Both the position numbers and the translations under genes were made by a program. From NCBI RefSeq assembly GCF_000966285.1, contig NZ_KQ031391.1:3259208-3323207 (forward strand): a stretch of DNA of 64,000 nt, given 5' to 3'. Below the pieces are notes generated by a model, which worked only from the letters and a program-made list of their open reading frames with translations, had not been told where the DNA came from and did no database searches. Every line of letters begins with the position of its first letter. Position 1 is the first letter of the stretch. Below, one piece after another: positions 1-8,930 of the stretch. This DNA comes from Pseudofrankia sp. DC12. Its GTDB lineage: Bacteria > Actinomycetota > Actinomycetes > Frankiales > Frankiaceae.

Positions 1-183
1 GTTCCGTGGGACCCGCACCTGGCGACGGGCGGCCGGATCAGCCTGGACGCGTTGAAGCGCGAGACCCGCCGCGCCTACCAGGAGCTGGCCGCCGCGGTCG
101 CCGAACGGTTCGCCCCGCCCGAGTTCGACGACCTGTCCTACCCCGGCGTCAACCCCTACCGGGACGACCGCCTCTTCTCCTGA
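1..183 (+). CDS. C-terminal end of a MinD/ParA-like ATPase (partial)
   Basis: This open frame enters from the left edge and ends at a TGA at 181-183, giving the last 60 residues of a longer protein. The segment begins VPWDPHLATGG and continues with a helical stretch rich in Ala and Glu. This resembles the C-terminus of actinobacterial MinD/ParA-like ATPases, where a VPWD-H-L segment follows the last beta strand. The ATP-binding motifs lie outside the window, so the assignment rests on the tail alone. It converges on the flavoprotein gene at 369, with a dispersed repeat between the two genes. Confidence 0.5.
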   Translation, partial: VPWDPHLATGGRISLDALKRETRRAYQELAAAVAERFAPPEFDDLSYPGVNPYRDDRLFS

Positions 184-219
184 GGCGATCGGGCAGAGAC
201 GGCGCTTCGCGCCTCTGCC

Positions 220-253
220 CGCTCCGCCTGGTTCGGGCGCTGAGCGCCCTCCC
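220..253 (-). repeat. Dispersed GGGCGC(T/A)CAGCGCCC element, copy 1
   Basis: Read on the minus strand, this stretch has the same core as the copies at 9039, 9190 and 36188: GGGAGGGCGCTCAGCGCCCG, a short linker, then CAGGCGGAGCG. It sits between two convergent genes. The inner GGGCGCTCAGCGCCC is self-complementary and could form a hairpin, so it may act as a 3'-end or terminator-like element. A 16-bp direct repeat (GAGACGGCGCTTCGCG) also occurs nearby at 196-211 and 343-358. Confidence 0.6.
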
Positions 254-368
254 CCAACCTGGACCAGACACGGCGCGGAACTACGAGGCAAACGCATCTC
301 CAGGGCCGGGAACTGCGCTACGTCCCCTCAAAGCAACGGAGCGAGACGGCGCTTCGCGGCCGTCCGGT

Positions 369-1538
369 CTAGCGGGAGAGGGCCGCGACGATTCTGGTGA
401 CGCCGGGGCGGCCGAGCTGACGGGCGACCGTCGAGCGGCCGTCGATGATCCGGGTGAACAGGCTGAATCCACCGGGGAGGGCGGACATGAGCCCGTGCAT
501 CACCTCGGGCCGGCGGCCGTAGAGCTTGAGCAGGGTCCGCCCGGCTGTCATCTCGGTGCCGAAGACCGCCTCGACTCGCGCCGGGTAGGCGTCGAGCGCG
601 CCCAGGTCACCGCCGGCCGCGGCCGCGGCGGCCGCACCCGCCAGCCGCCCGGAGCGCAGCGCGAACGAGATGCCCTCTCGGGTCCACGGGTCGAGCAGGC
701 CGGCGGCGTCGCCGGCGACCAGCACCCGGCCGCGGCGGACCGGCGAGCCGTCGGCCCGCACTCGGGTCAGATGCCCCGAGTCGTGCAGCCGCGGCAGGCC
801 GGCCAGGCCAAGCTGGGTGACGAACCGCTCGTAGTACGCGCGCATCGCCGGCCCGTCGTCGCGGGCTCCGATCACCCCGACCGTCAGCACGTCGCCCTTG
901 GGGAAGATCCAGCCGTACGAGCCGGGCACCGGGCCCCAGTCCAGCAGCATCCGGCGTTCCCAGCGGGCCGCGATCTCGGCGGGCGCCTTGAGCTCCGCCT
1001 CCAGGCCGACGTCGACCTGGTCGCAGCGCACTCCCACGTAGCTGGCGGCCCGCGACGACGTCCCGTCCGCGCCCACCACTGCCGACGCGCGCAGGTCCGG
1101 CCCACCGCGGATCTCCACGACCGCGCCGTCCGGGCCGTCGTCGCGGACGGCGGTGACGACCGTCGACGTGCGGACCTCGGCACCGGCGGCCCTGGCCGCG
1201 TCGACCAGGGCCGCGTCAAGCTCGGGGCGCATGACCATCGCGAGGATCGGCGAACCGTCCCGGCGCCGCCGGGTCACCCGGTAGCGGCCGTCGAGCGTGA
1301 TGGTCAGGGCGTCGACCTCGACCCGGGCCAGCTGGGCCAGGTCCAGCCCGGCCGCGCTGATGTGGTCGCGTGAGATCCCGACCAGCCCACCGCCGCAGGT
1401 CTTGTAACGCGGCAGCTCCGCCCGCTCCAGCAGGCAGACCCGAGCGCCGGCCGCGGCGGCGGCCCGGGCCGCCGCCCCGCCGGCCGGCCCCGCCCCGATC
1501 ACGACGACGTCGAAGTCCCGCGCGGAGGTGTCGGTCAC
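369..1538 (-). CDS. Geranylgeranyl reductase family FAD-dependent oxidoreductase
   Basis: This 389-residue flavoprotein opens with the Rossmann FAD motif GAGPAGGAAA at residues 15-24. An acidic/basic pair (LLERAELPRYKTCGGG) follows, typical of the geranylgeranyl reductase branch of the PHBH-like family. A second FAD contact, VLVAGDAAGLLDPWTREGI, lies near residue 290. In actinobacteria, members of this family saturate isoprenoid chains, for example one unit of the menaquinone tail (MenJ type). The mqnB and mqnD genes 6 kb away fit that role, but substrate specificity cannot be read from the sequence. The start at 1538 lies 10 bp from the stop of the upstream DUF5926 gene, so the two are probably co-transcribed. 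Confidence 0.85.
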   Translation of the reverse strand: MTDTSARDFDVVVIGAGPAGGAAARAAAAAGARVCLLERAELPRYKTCGGGLVGISRDHISAAGLDLAQLARVEVDALTITLDGRYRVTRRRRDGSPILAMVMRPELDAALVDAARAAGAEVRTSTVVTAVRDDGPDGAVVEIRGGPDLRASAVVGADGTSSRAASYVGVRCDQVDVGLEAELKAPAEIAARWERRMLLDWGPVPGSYGWIFPKGDVLTVGVIGARDDGPAMRAYYERFVTQLGLAGLPRLHDSGHLTRVRADGSPVRRGRVLVAGDAAGLLDPWTREGISFALRSGRLAGAAAAAAAGGDLGALDAYPARVEAVFGTEMTAGRTLLKLYGRRPEVMHGLMSALPGGFSLFTRIIDGRSTVARQLGRPGVTRIVAALSR

Positions 1539-1548
1539 GGCCCGTCCG

Positions 1549-2550
1549 TCAGCGCAGCGTCAGGGTGCGGCCGACGACGCCGGCGCGGATGCGGCGCTCC
1601 TCGCTGGTGAGCGGGCGGCGCTCGGCGAGCACCTCGTCCATCGCCTTGCGCAGCGCCGCGGCCGGCGCCTCACAGCTGTCGGCGTCCGCGTCGGGCGCCA
1701 GGTCCCAGACCGGGACGACCAGCCCGTCGGCCCGGAAGGAGCCGACGAACCGCGACCCCTCGCCGGCGCTGAGCGCGTCGGCGGCGGCAAGACGGGCGAG
1801 CGCGTCGAGCAGCTGCTCCTCGGAACGGGAGCGGGCGACGTCCGGGTCGCTGACCCCCGCGACCTCCAGGAACGGCAGCACCCAGCGCAGATGGCGCTTG
1901 TCGCCCGGCTGGGTCCAGTAGGCGGCCTCGACGGAGCTCAGCCGCGCGGTCGGCACGACGGTCGCGTTCGCCCGCTCCAGGCTCGACGCCACCTCACCGG
2001 ACAGGGCGGCCCCGTCCTCGGACGGCGGCAGCCACCAGTCGAACCCGGCGTGCACGGTGATCGTCAGCGGCGCCGGGTCGAGCACGTCGACCAGCCTGGG
2101 CAGGCCGGTGAGCCCCTCGGGCAGGCGCTCCACGGCGGTCAGCGCGGAGACCGGCCCGGTGGCGACGACCGTGCCAGGCTCGGCGGCGAGCGCGGCCAGC
2201 AGCGCGCCGGCGATGTCCGCGGACGGGTCGAGGCCGGGCACGAGGGTCTGGGTGGCGACGAGGATCTCGCCGGTGTCCCGGACCAGGGCCGGCGCCGCCT
2301 GCGGCAGCATGGTGCCGAGCGTGATCTTCCGGTCGGCGTGCTCCGGGTTCTTGGCCAGGTGGTCGGGGTGCAGGGTCAGCGGCGCCGTGGCGCTGGGGAT
2401 CAGCTCGCGCAGCGCGACCAGGTCGGCCTCGTCCACCCGGCCCGCGAACGGCCGCAGCACCGGAGCCGGGCGCGTCTTGGCGCCGTGGCAGGCCTTGTAC
2501 CGGCGGCCCGAGCCACACGGGCACTGCTCCCGGGGTCCCACCTGGGGCAC
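1549..2550 (-). CDS. SEC-C motif DUF5926 family protein
   Basis: The 333-residue protein starts MPQVGPREQCPCGSGRRYKACHG. This is a SEC-C zinc-binding motif (CxCGSGx-K-C-H) like the one at the C-terminus of SecA, but here it is at the N-terminus. The rest (residues 30-333) is the DUF5926 body, found in actinobacteria and often misannotated as preprotein translocase SecA. It has no translocase ATPase motif, so it is not a SecA. A metal-binding or protein-binding role is inferred from the motif only. It precedes the flavoprotein gene by 10 bp on the same strand. Confidence 0.85.
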   Translation of the reverse strand: MPQVGPREQCPCGSGRRYKACHGAKTRPAPVLRPFAGRVDEADLVALRELIPSATAPLTLHPDHLAKNPEHADRKITLGTMLPQAAPALVRDTGEILVATQTLVPGLDPSADIAGALLAALAAEPGTVVATGPVSALTAVERLPEGLTGLPRLVDVLDPAPLTITVHAGFDWWLPPSEDGAALSGEVASSLERANATVVPTARLSSVEAAYWTQPGDKRHLRWVLPFLEVAGVSDPDVARSRSEEQLLDALARLAAADALSAGEGSRFVGSFRADGLVVPVWDLAPDADADSCEAPAAALRKAMDEVLAERRPLTSEERRIRAGVVGRTLTLR

Positions 2551-2970
2551 GTCGGCCAGGTGGGCGCCGGCGGCCGGAGCCCCGGTGGCGGCGGGTCGAG
2601 GACGCGCTGTGGTGGTTCGGCGAGCGATGGCGGGCTCCCGAGGTCAAGGGCGACAGCCGGTCCGGCCGCCGTCCGGTGCGGACGTCATCCGGTAAGGCTA
2701 GGGCACGACCGCCCCCAGGACGCGACACGGCGCCCACCGTTTCGCACCGGTCCGCGCGTCCCCCGGCGACGCCCGTGACCGGGCAGTTCGCGGCGGGCGG
2801 CGTCAGCCCGCCGGTGTCGGCGCGCCGCACCCGGGCCGGCGAGCCGGCCGACGGAGGGATGGCACTGCCGGGAAACAACGAAAAGCCCATTTTGGCTACG
2901 GGCTTTCACTGCAACATCCTCGTCAGGCGCGCGGCGAGTGTCGTGGCCATCAGACATATGGGATGGCGTG
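2551..2970. other. 420-bp intergenic region, no intact gene
   Basis: No convincing gene was found here. It holds the upstream region of the DUF5926 gene and a terminator-like hairpin near 2882-2906. The frame that becomes the betaine-binding-protein remnant is open from 2779, but the sequence before 2968 shows no recognisable similarity. The G+C content falls noticeably around 2870-2965 compared with the rest of the window. Confidence 0.5.
2882..2906. terminator. Terminator-like hairpin
   Basis: AAAGCCC at 2882-2888 pairs with GGGCTTT at 2900-2906 across an 11-nt loop. The stem is short and there is no long T-tract, so activity is uncertain. It lies just before the betaine-binding-protein remnant. 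Confidence 0.35.
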
Positions 2971-3117
2971 GTGATCCGTCCGACCATCAAGGACACCGTC
3001 AACGCCGTGTCCGCGAAGCTGACCACGGCGATCCTCGCCGATCTCGACGCGAAGGTCGGGACCGGTGACCCGGACTCGGTCGCCAAGCAGTGGCTGGCCA
3101 GCGTGGGTCTCGCCTGA
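2968..3117 (+). pseudogene. Remnant of a glycine betaine/osmoprotectant-binding protein (OpuAC family), C-terminus only
   Basis: Reading from a GTG at 2968 or 2971 to the TGA at 3115-3117 gives about 50 residues, including NAVSAKLTTAILADLDAKV and DPDSVAKQWLASVGLA. This matches the C-terminal lobe of substrate-binding proteins of glycine betaine/choline ABC transporters. In those proteins a 'VSAKLTT..L..LNA.V' segment precedes a terminal 'DP..VAK.WL...GL'. An intact family member has about 300 residues, with a signal sequence and a ligand-binding core; none of this is present upstream, and no permease or ATPase gene is nearby. A decayed gene is the simplest reading. It ends directly against the stop of the MFS gene at 3118. 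Confidence 0.55.
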
Positions 3118-5124
3118 CTAGTCGCCCGGGCGGCTCGGGGTGTTCCGGGGCGGGGGCACCTCGGGGAACCGTCGCTCGGAGCCGAGCGGGAGCGTCGTGT
3201 CCGGGTCCTCGGCCTGGGCGGCCCGGCGGGCGCGTCCCCACGGGCGCCTGCGGGCGGGTCGCGTGGTCGCCTCGTCGGCCTGCCCGGATGGCTGCGCCCA
3301 CGGGCTCACCGGCTGGCCGGGGGCCGGTTCGCCGGCAGCCGGGTAACCGCTGGTCCCCGCATACGCGCCTGTTCCGGGGTACCCGCCGAAATCCGGGTAC
3401 TCGCCGGTGCCCGGGTACCGCAGGGTCGGCGGCGGGGCCCCAGGTGGGCTGACGCTCGGGTAGCCGGGCACCGCGGGACCAGCTGGCGGCTCCGTGACGG
3501 CCCACCAAGGGCGCGTCGTGTCGTCCGGGAACTGACCGGCGCCGGGTGGGAACGAGCCATCCGGTGCCGGCATCATCGCCGGAAGGACCGTCGTGCCGTC
3601 CGGTTGCGCCCAGGTAGCGGTCAGACGTGCGGGCCATCCAGTCGGGTCGCTGCCCGACCGGCGCAGCCGCTCGGCGCGGTCCGCGGCACCGCGGGAGCGG
3701 CGGATCTCGCGGGCCTGGGGGAACAGCGCCGCCGCGGGGACCAGCCCGGCGATCAGGAAACCGAGCTGACCGGGCATCTCGATCAGCCCGAGCGCTCCCC
3801 CAGCCACCCAGCCCAGCTGCAACGCGGTCTCCGAGCGGGCGAACGCCGAGTTACGCACGTCGTCGGCCGTGTCGCGCTGGATGATCGCGTCGAGCGCGAG
3901 CTTGGCCATCGACGCCGCCAGCATCGCCAGCAGGGCCGCGAACAGCGCCGGGAACTTCGCGTAGTCGACGGCGGCCAGCAGGCAGCCGACGGTCGTGAGG
4001 AGTAGCGCGAGCGTCAGGATGCGCTCCGGTCGGCGCCGGCCGAGCCGCCCGCCGATCACCACGCCCAGGCCGCTGCCGACCGCCGCCGAGGCGGCCAGCG
4101 CGCCCAGCCACAGGTTCGTCCCGCCCTCGGTACGCAGCAGGAAGGCCAGGAAGAACGTGAGAAACCCCACGATGGCCCGCAGCACCAGAGTCGAGCGCAG
4201 GGCCACCGGTGACGCGCCGAGCACCGCCCGGACCAGCGCGTGCCAGCGGGCGTGCTTACCCGCGAGCCGCCCGCCCCGGCGCCCCGGCTCGACGGCGCCC
4301 TGCACGACCGTGCCCTGGACCGGCTGGGCCGATGGCCCCACGGCGCCAGGGTGGACGAACGCGGCGCGCGGCCCGGTCGCGCCGGCCACAATGTCGCGCA
4401 GCCCGAGCTCACCTTCGTTCGAGTCGACCCGCTTCGGCAGGTTGATCGCGGACAGCACGCCGGCCAGATAGAGCAGCGCGCACAGCCGCAGCACCCACGG
4501 GTAACCGACGTAGGGAATGTGTGCGATCCCCAGACCGATGGGCGCCGCGGCGGAACTGGCGACGATGTTGACCATCGACATCCGCGAGTTGACCTTGACC
4601 AGCGTCAGCTCGGGCGGCGCCACCCGCGGGATCACGGCGCTGCGCGCGATTCCGAACGCCCGGGACAGCATGAGCAGACCCAGCGCCAGCGGGTAGACCT
4701 GCAGGCCGGAGAGCTGGGCCGCGAGCTGCCAGGCCAGCAGGCAGCGCCCCAGGCACAGTGCCGCCAACGCCGTGCGGCGGCCGTAGGACAGCCGGTCGAG
4801 CAGCGGCCCGATCACGGGGGCGAGCAGCACGAACGGGACCATCGTGATGAGCAGGTAGAGCGCGACCTTGGACCGGGCCTGGCCAGTCGGCACGGAGAAG
4901 AACAACGAGCCGGCCAGGGCGACGGTCACCAGCGCGTCGCCGGCGGCGTTGATCACCGACAGGTCGAGCAGCGCGGCGAGCCCCGAACGGTCGGCGCCAT
5001 CACGCCGCGTAGTCGCTCGGATTCGACCTACTCCCGTTCCCAGGCTGGCCCGGGCCTTGCCCACGACCCCGGTTGGACGGTCCGTAGCCGCGCCAGGCTC
5101 CGTCACGGCCGCGGCGCGGCGCAT
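3118..5124 (-). CDS. MFS transporter with a long disordered C-terminal tail
   Basis: The start chosen is the ATG at 5124 (MRRAAAVTEPG), giving 668 residues. About 50 charged residues come first, then a major-facilitator core whose membrane helices begin near LLDLSVINAAGDALVTVALAG. The core includes the cytoplasmic loop LDRLSYGRRTALAAL after the second helix pair. Substrate is unknown. The last 200 residues are cytoplasmic and rich in Pro, Gly and Tyr, with repeats of the YPGTGEYPDFGGYPGTG kind. The gene is divergent from the DUF3027 gene at 5233, with about 108 bp between starts. This pairing of MFS and DUF3027 genes is common in actinobacteria. Confidence 0.8.
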   Translation of the reverse strand: MRRAAAVTEPGAATDRPTGVVGKARASLGTGVGRIRATTRRDGADRSGLAALLDLSVINAAGDALVTVALAGSLFFSVPTGQARSKVALYLLITMVPFVLLAPVIGPLLDRLSYGRRTALAALCLGRCLLAWQLAAQLSGLQVYPLALGLLMLSRAFGIARSAVIPRVAPPELTLVKVNSRMSMVNIVASSAAAPIGLGIAHIPYVGYPWVLRLCALLYLAGVLSAINLPKRVDSNEGELGLRDIVAGATGPRAAFVHPGAVGPSAQPVQGTVVQGAVEPGRRGGRLAGKHARWHALVRAVLGASPVALRSTLVLRAIVGFLTFFLAFLLRTEGGTNLWLGALAASAAVGSGLGVVIGGRLGRRRPERILTLALLLTTVGCLLAAVDYAKFPALFAALLAMLAASMAKLALDAIIQRDTADDVRNSAFARSETALQLGWVAGGALGLIEMPGQLGFLIAGLVPAAALFPQAREIRRSRGAADRAERLRRSGSDPTGWPARLTATWAQPDGTTVLPAMMPAPDGSFPPGAGQFPDDTTRPWWAVTEPPAGPAVPGYPSVSPPGAPPPTLRYPGTGEYPDFGGYPGTGAYAGTSGYPAAGEPAPGQPVSPWAQPSGQADEATTRPARRRPWGRARRAAQAEDPDTTLPLGSERRFPEVPPPRNTPSRPGD

Positions 5125-5232
5125 CGACCGACCGAACCCGCGAGTACCCACCCTGCCGAGTGTGCCCGCCCAACAGCCCCGCGGCCACGACCACGCCGGG
5201 CGTACCTGTCGAGCCTGGGCGAGAATGGTGCC

Positions 5233-6828
5233 GTGGACGATGCAACGGGCGCTGACGACGCAGTGAGCGCTACTCCGGCCGAGCCGGCCGAGACCCAGGA
5301 CGTGGCGGCGGCCACCGAGCCCGCCCCGCCCATCAAGGCACCGGCGGAGCCGCCTGCCGACCTGACAGCAGCCGCCCCGACTCCAGGTGAACCGCCGGAG
5401 CCGGCGATTCCGGCCGCCATCGTCGAGCCACCAGCCGACGAGGTGCCCCCGGCCGCCGACGACGAGCCAGCAGCCGCCGACGTGACGCCAGCTGCCCCGA
5501 CGGCGCCCGAAGCGTCCGCATCTGAACCATCTCTCGACGTGGCGGCCGGCGTCGAGCCCCCCGCCGAGCCGCAGGCCACGGCCGAGCCGGCCGCCGTGGC
5601 CGCGCCTGACACTGTGGCCGAGCCTGACACTGTGGCCGAACCGGCCGCCATGGCCGAACCGGCCGCCATGGCCGAACCGGCCGCCATGGCCGAACCAGAG
5701 GCGGCGGCCGAACCAGACGCGGCGGCCGGCCCCGAGACGCCCACCCTCGCCGAGGGCGGCGCCGCGTCCGCCACGACGGCCGAACTCGGTCCGCCCGTCG
5801 AGCCGCAGGCCGTGGTCGAGCCTGACACGGCAGGCGAGCCGGAGCCGGCACGCGAGCCCGAGACGCCCGCCATTGCCGAGGGCGAAGCGCCCGACGGGGA
5901 CGAGGCGGCAGACCGTCCAGAGCTTGGGGTCGCCGAGGCCGACGACGACGACGAGGACGACGACGACCCGGCCGCCGCGCGCGGGACGCGGGCGCGGGCC
6001 AACGAGCCGGACCCGGTCTGTGCCGCCGCCGTCGGCCTGGCCCGCGCGGCCGCTGTCGAGGAGGCCGGGTCTCAGGAGGCCGTCGGCGAGCACCTGGGCG
6101 TCGAGGCCGAGGGCGAGCGGCTGGTGCTGCACCGGTTCGCCTCACTGGACCTGGCGTACCGCGGCTGGGTGTGGACGGTCGTCACCACCCGTGCCCCTCG
6201 AGTGCGCAGGGTCACCGTCGACGACGTCGTGCTGACGCCCGGCGACGACGCGCTGCTCGCGCCAGTGTGGGTGCCGTGGTCGCAGCGGCTGCGCCCGGGG
6301 GACGTCGGCGTCGGCGACCTGCTGCCGACCGCCGTCGACGACCCGCGGCTGGCACTGCGCCAGGCCGACGTGGAGGAGTTCGTCGACACCGACGCGTTCC
6401 TGGAGCTGGGGCTGGGCCGGCCACGGGTGCTGTCCGCCCTGGGCCGGGAGGAGGCCTCCACTCGCTGGTACGCCGGCGAGCCCGGCCCCGACGCGCACGT
6501 GGCGAAGGTCGCTCCGGCGAGCTGCCTGACCTGCGGGTTCCATGTCCGGCTGGCCGGCACGCTCGGCCGGCTGTTCGGGGTGTGTGCCAACGAGCTGGCG
6601 CCTGACGACGCGCGGGTGACCTCGATCGACCACGGCTGCGGCGCCCACTCGGAGGCCCTGGTGGCGCCGTCGGCGCACCCGGAGTCGGTCCCGTTCGACG
6701 AGGATCCGTCGGATCTCGTGCCGACCGACGTCGAGCTGGTCGGCGCGGCGGCGAGCCCCGGCTCGCCGGAGCCCGCACACGCCGGTCACCCATCCGTGGG
6801 CCGCCCGGAGCCGTACGGCCACGCCTAG
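5233..6828 (+). CDS. DUF3027 family protein with Ala/Pro/Glu-rich N-terminal extension
   Basis: The GTG at 5233 gives 531 residues. Residues 1-250 are low-complexity (Ala, Pro, Glu), including a perfect threefold AEPAAM repeat encoded at 5635-5688, and end in an acidic DDDDEDDDD run. The conserved DUF3027 domain occupies roughly residues 255-500. It starts DPVCAAAVGLARAAAVEEAG and contains the paired Trp segment YRGWVWTVV and a C-x2-C site (CLTCGF). The domain's biochemical role is unknown. The unusual length comes only from the extension. An alternative internal start close to the domain cannot be excluded. Confidence 0.8.
   Translation: MDDATGADDAVSATPAEPAETQDVAAATEPAPPIKAPAEPPADLTAAAPTPGEPPEPAIPAAIVEPPADEVPPAADDEPAAADVTPAAPTAPEASASEPSLDVAAGVEPPAEPQATAEPAAVAAPDTVAEPDTVAEPAAMAEPAAMAEPAAMAEPEAAAEPDAAAGPETPTLAEGGAASATTAELGPPVEPQAVVEPDTAGEPEPAREPETPAIAEGEAPDGDEAADRPELGVAEADDDDEDDDDPAAARGTRARANEPDPVCAAAVGLARAAAVEEAGSQEAVGEHLGVEAEGERLVLHRFASLDLAYRGWVWTVVTTRAPRVRRVTVDDVVLTPGDDALLAPVWVPWSQRLRPGDVGVGDLLPTAVDDPRLALRQADVEEFVDTDAFLELGLGRPRVLSALGREEASTRWYAGEPGPDAHVAKVAPASCLTCGFHVRLAGTLGRLFGVCANELAPDDARVTSIDHGCGAHSEALVAPSAHPESVPFDEDPSDLVPTDVELVGAAASPGSPEPAHAGHPSVGRPEPYGHA
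5635..5688 (+). repeat. 18-bp tandem repeat, three perfect copies, inside the DUF3027 gene
   Basis: GCCGAACCGGCCGCCATG is repeated three times in frame and encodes AEPAAM. Degenerate copies continue on both sides. This is a site prone to copy-number variation. Confidence 0.9.
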
Positions 6829-7049
6829 ACCGCAGGGTGACCGGACCAGCCGTCAATCGTCACCGCCCGCCGGGGGCACCACGCTCGGTCGACGCCGATG
6901 CTAAGGTCCGTCAACAAAGTCCGGTTTGCCCTCCCCGGGAACCTCGTGCTGTCACCGCGCCGTCCGACACGGTGGTCCTTCCCGGAGGGTCTTCTGTTCC
7001 CCGACGATGGCGCACGGAGATCCACACCGACCATGCCTCAGACACGCCG

Positions 7050-7976
7050 ATGAGCCGCACCCTGATCGTCACTGCCGTCCAGGCGGAGGCGGACGCGGTG
7101 TGCGCGGGCCTGATGGGTAGCTGGTCTCGCTCCCGCGGACCTTCCACCGAGGTGCCGAGCGCACCTGTCTCCCCCGACTGGGACCGCCAGCTGCTGACCA
7201 CCTCGACGCTCGGCCCGTACGTCGGCCGTCGCCGCGGCCCGGTGACGGTGCTGGCGGCCGGCACCGGCGGCCCCGCGGCCGCGGCCGGCGCCGCCGTGGC
7301 GCTCGCGGTCGCCGCGGCGGCCGGCGACCCGTTCACCCTGGTGCTGTCGATGGGCGTCGCCGGCGGGTTCCGTGGCTGGGCCGAGATCGGCGACCTGGCC
7401 GTCGCGACCCAGCTGGTGGCCGCCGACCTGGGCGCCGAGTCCGGCCTGGAGGACCTGCGCGAGCCGGCCGGCAAGGTGCACGAGATGGATCGCAGCCTCG
7501 GCTTCCACAGCACCGGAGCGCCACCGCTGCCGCGCGCGACGAGCTCGTCCGCGGACGGGAAGTTCCTCACCCTCGACGACCTGGACCTCGGTTCGTCGAC
7601 GATCGTGCCCGAGCCCGGCCTGGTCGACCGGCTGGCGACCGTCGTCTGCATCACCGGTCGCCGGATCGTCACCGGCCCGGTGCTCTCCGTCGCCACCGGC
7701 ACCGGTACCGAGCTGCGCGCGGCGACGCTGACCGCCCGGCTCGACCCGGTCGCCGAGGGCATGGAGGGCTACGCGGTCGGCACCGCGGCCGCGGCCTTCG
7801 GCGTCCCGGCCGGTGAGATCCGCGCGATCAGCAACCAGGTTGGCCGGCGGGACCGCGGCAGCTGGAACCTGCCGGCGGCGCTGGCGAGCCTGCGCACGGC
7901 CGCCGGAGCACTGGTAGCCCATCCGGACGGGCTGCTGGCGGTGGCGGACGCAGCACGCCCACCGATCGGGCGCTGA
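7050..7976 (+). CDS. mqnB: Futalosine hydrolase
   Basis: MqnB splits futalosine (or 6-amino-6-deoxyfutalosine) into dehypoxanthine futalosine and the purine base, a cytosolic step of the futalosine route to menaquinone. The 308-residue protein has the nucleoside-phosphorylase fold signature: an N-terminal MSRTLIVTAVQAEADAV strand and helix, the glycine-rich VLAAGTGGPAAAAGAAVAL, LSMGVAGGFRGWAEIGDLAVA, and the acidic MEGYAVGTAA purine-binding segment near residue 240. It is somewhat longer than typical MqnB because of an insertion after residue 30. The ATG at 7050 is the only good start. mqnD follows 48 bp downstream on the same strand. Confidence 0.9.
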   Translation: MSRTLIVTAVQAEADAVCAGLMGSWSRSRGPSTEVPSAPVSPDWDRQLLTTSTLGPYVGRRRGPVTVLAAGTGGPAAAAGAAVALAVAAAAGDPFTLVLSMGVAGGFRGWAEIGDLAVATQLVAADLGAESGLEDLREPAGKVHEMDRSLGFHSTGAPPLPRATSSSADGKFLTLDDLDLGSSTIVPEPGLVDRLATVVCITGRRIVTGPVLSVATGTGTELRAATLTARLDPVAEGMEGYAVGTAAAAFGVPAGEIRAISNQVGRRDRGSWNLPAALASLRTAAGALVAHPDGLLAVADAARPPIGR

Positions 7977-8024
7977 GAGCCCTCCAGTCGCCCGCCCGAT
8001 GCGAGGGCGACGGACAATGAGGGC

Positions 8025-8930
8025 GTGACGACGTCTCAGGTGACTGCGCTGGGCCAGGCGGAGCACGCGGAGCGGGCGGGCCTGACGCTGGCGATCTCGC
8101 CCTGCCCGAACGACACGTTCGCCTTCCACGCGCTCGCGCACGGCCTGGTGCCCGGGGCGCCGCCGGTGTCGGTCACCTTCGCCGACATCGACGTGCTGAA
8201 CGCCCGCGCGGCCGACGGCCTGGACGACCTGGTGAAGGTCTCGTACGCCGCGCTGCCGTGGCTGCTCGACAGGTACCGGCTGCTGCCGGCCGGCGGGGCA
8301 CTGGGACGTGGCTGCGGTCCCCTGGTGCTGATGTCCGCCGGAAATCCGGCCACCACGGGCGCTTCAGGGGACGCGGCGGTGCTGCGCGGGGCGCGGGTGG
8401 CGATCCCGGGCACCCGGACCACGGCCTACCTGCTGTTCCGCCTGTGGGCGGCGGGCATCGACGTGGCGACGATCGACGTGCTGCCGTTCGAGAAGATCAT
8501 GCCGGCGGTCCAGGCCGGCCGTTACGACGCCGGGCTCGTGATCCACGAGTCCCGGTTCACCTACCCGTCCTACGGGCTGGTGGCGGTCGCGGACCTGGGT
8601 GACTGGTGGGAGGGCGCTACCGGCCTGCCGATCCCGCTCGGGGCGATCCTGGCCCGCCGGGACCTGCCCGAGGAGACGGGCGACCTGGCCGCGGCCGTGC
8701 GGGCCAGCGTCGCGGTCGCGTTCGCCGACCCGGCGGCCTCCGCGAGCTGGGTGCTCGCACACTCCCAGGAGCTGGCGCCCGAGGTCGTCCAGGCGCACAT
8801 CAACCTGTACGTCAACGACTTCAGCCTCGACCTCGGTGACGAGGGCTATGCCGCCGCCGAGGAGCTCCTCGGCCGGGCGGCCGCCGAGAACCTGGTCCCC
8901 GCGCTCCCCGCCCCCCTCCGCGAGCCCTAG
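8025..8930 (+). CDS. mqnD: 1,4-dihydroxy-6-naphthoate synthase
   Basis: MqnD converts cyclic dehypoxanthine futalosine into 1,4-dihydroxy-6-naphthoate, the last ring-forming step of the futalosine menaquinone pathway. The 301-residue protein has the periplasmic-binding-protein-like fold of the MqnA/MqnD family. Typical segments are LTLAISPCPNDTFAFHAL near the N-terminus, DLVKVSYAALPWLL, the conserved ARVAIPGTRTTAYLLFRLW and YDAGLVIHESRFTY with the catalytic-region His. A GTG start fits the N-terminus. It follows mqnB in the same orientation; the earlier genes mqnA, mqnC and mqnE are not in this window. Confidence 0.93.
   Translation: MTTSQVTALGQAEHAERAGLTLAISPCPNDTFAFHALAHGLVPGAPPVSVTFADIDVLNARAADGLDDLVKVSYAALPWLLDRYRLLPAGGALGRGCGPLVLMSAGNPATTGASGDAAVLRGARVAIPGTRTTAYLLFRLWAAGIDVATIDVLPFEKIMPAVQAGRYDAGLVIHESRFTYPSYGLVAVADLGDWWEGATGLPIPLGAILARRDLPEETGDLAAAVRASVAVAFADPAASASWVLAHSQELAPEVVQAHINLYVNDFSLDLGDEGYAAAEELLGRAAAENLVPALPAPLREP

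Noticed and set aside
4240-5232. Upstream extension of the DUF3027 reading frame
   Set aside because: The extension is antisense to the MFS transporter and has no protein-like features; the GTG at 5233 is the sensible start.
5125-6132. N-terminal extension of the MFS frame on the minus strand
   Set aside because: It is antisense to the DUF3027 gene with low-complexity Gly/Arg content; the MFS gene starts at 5124.
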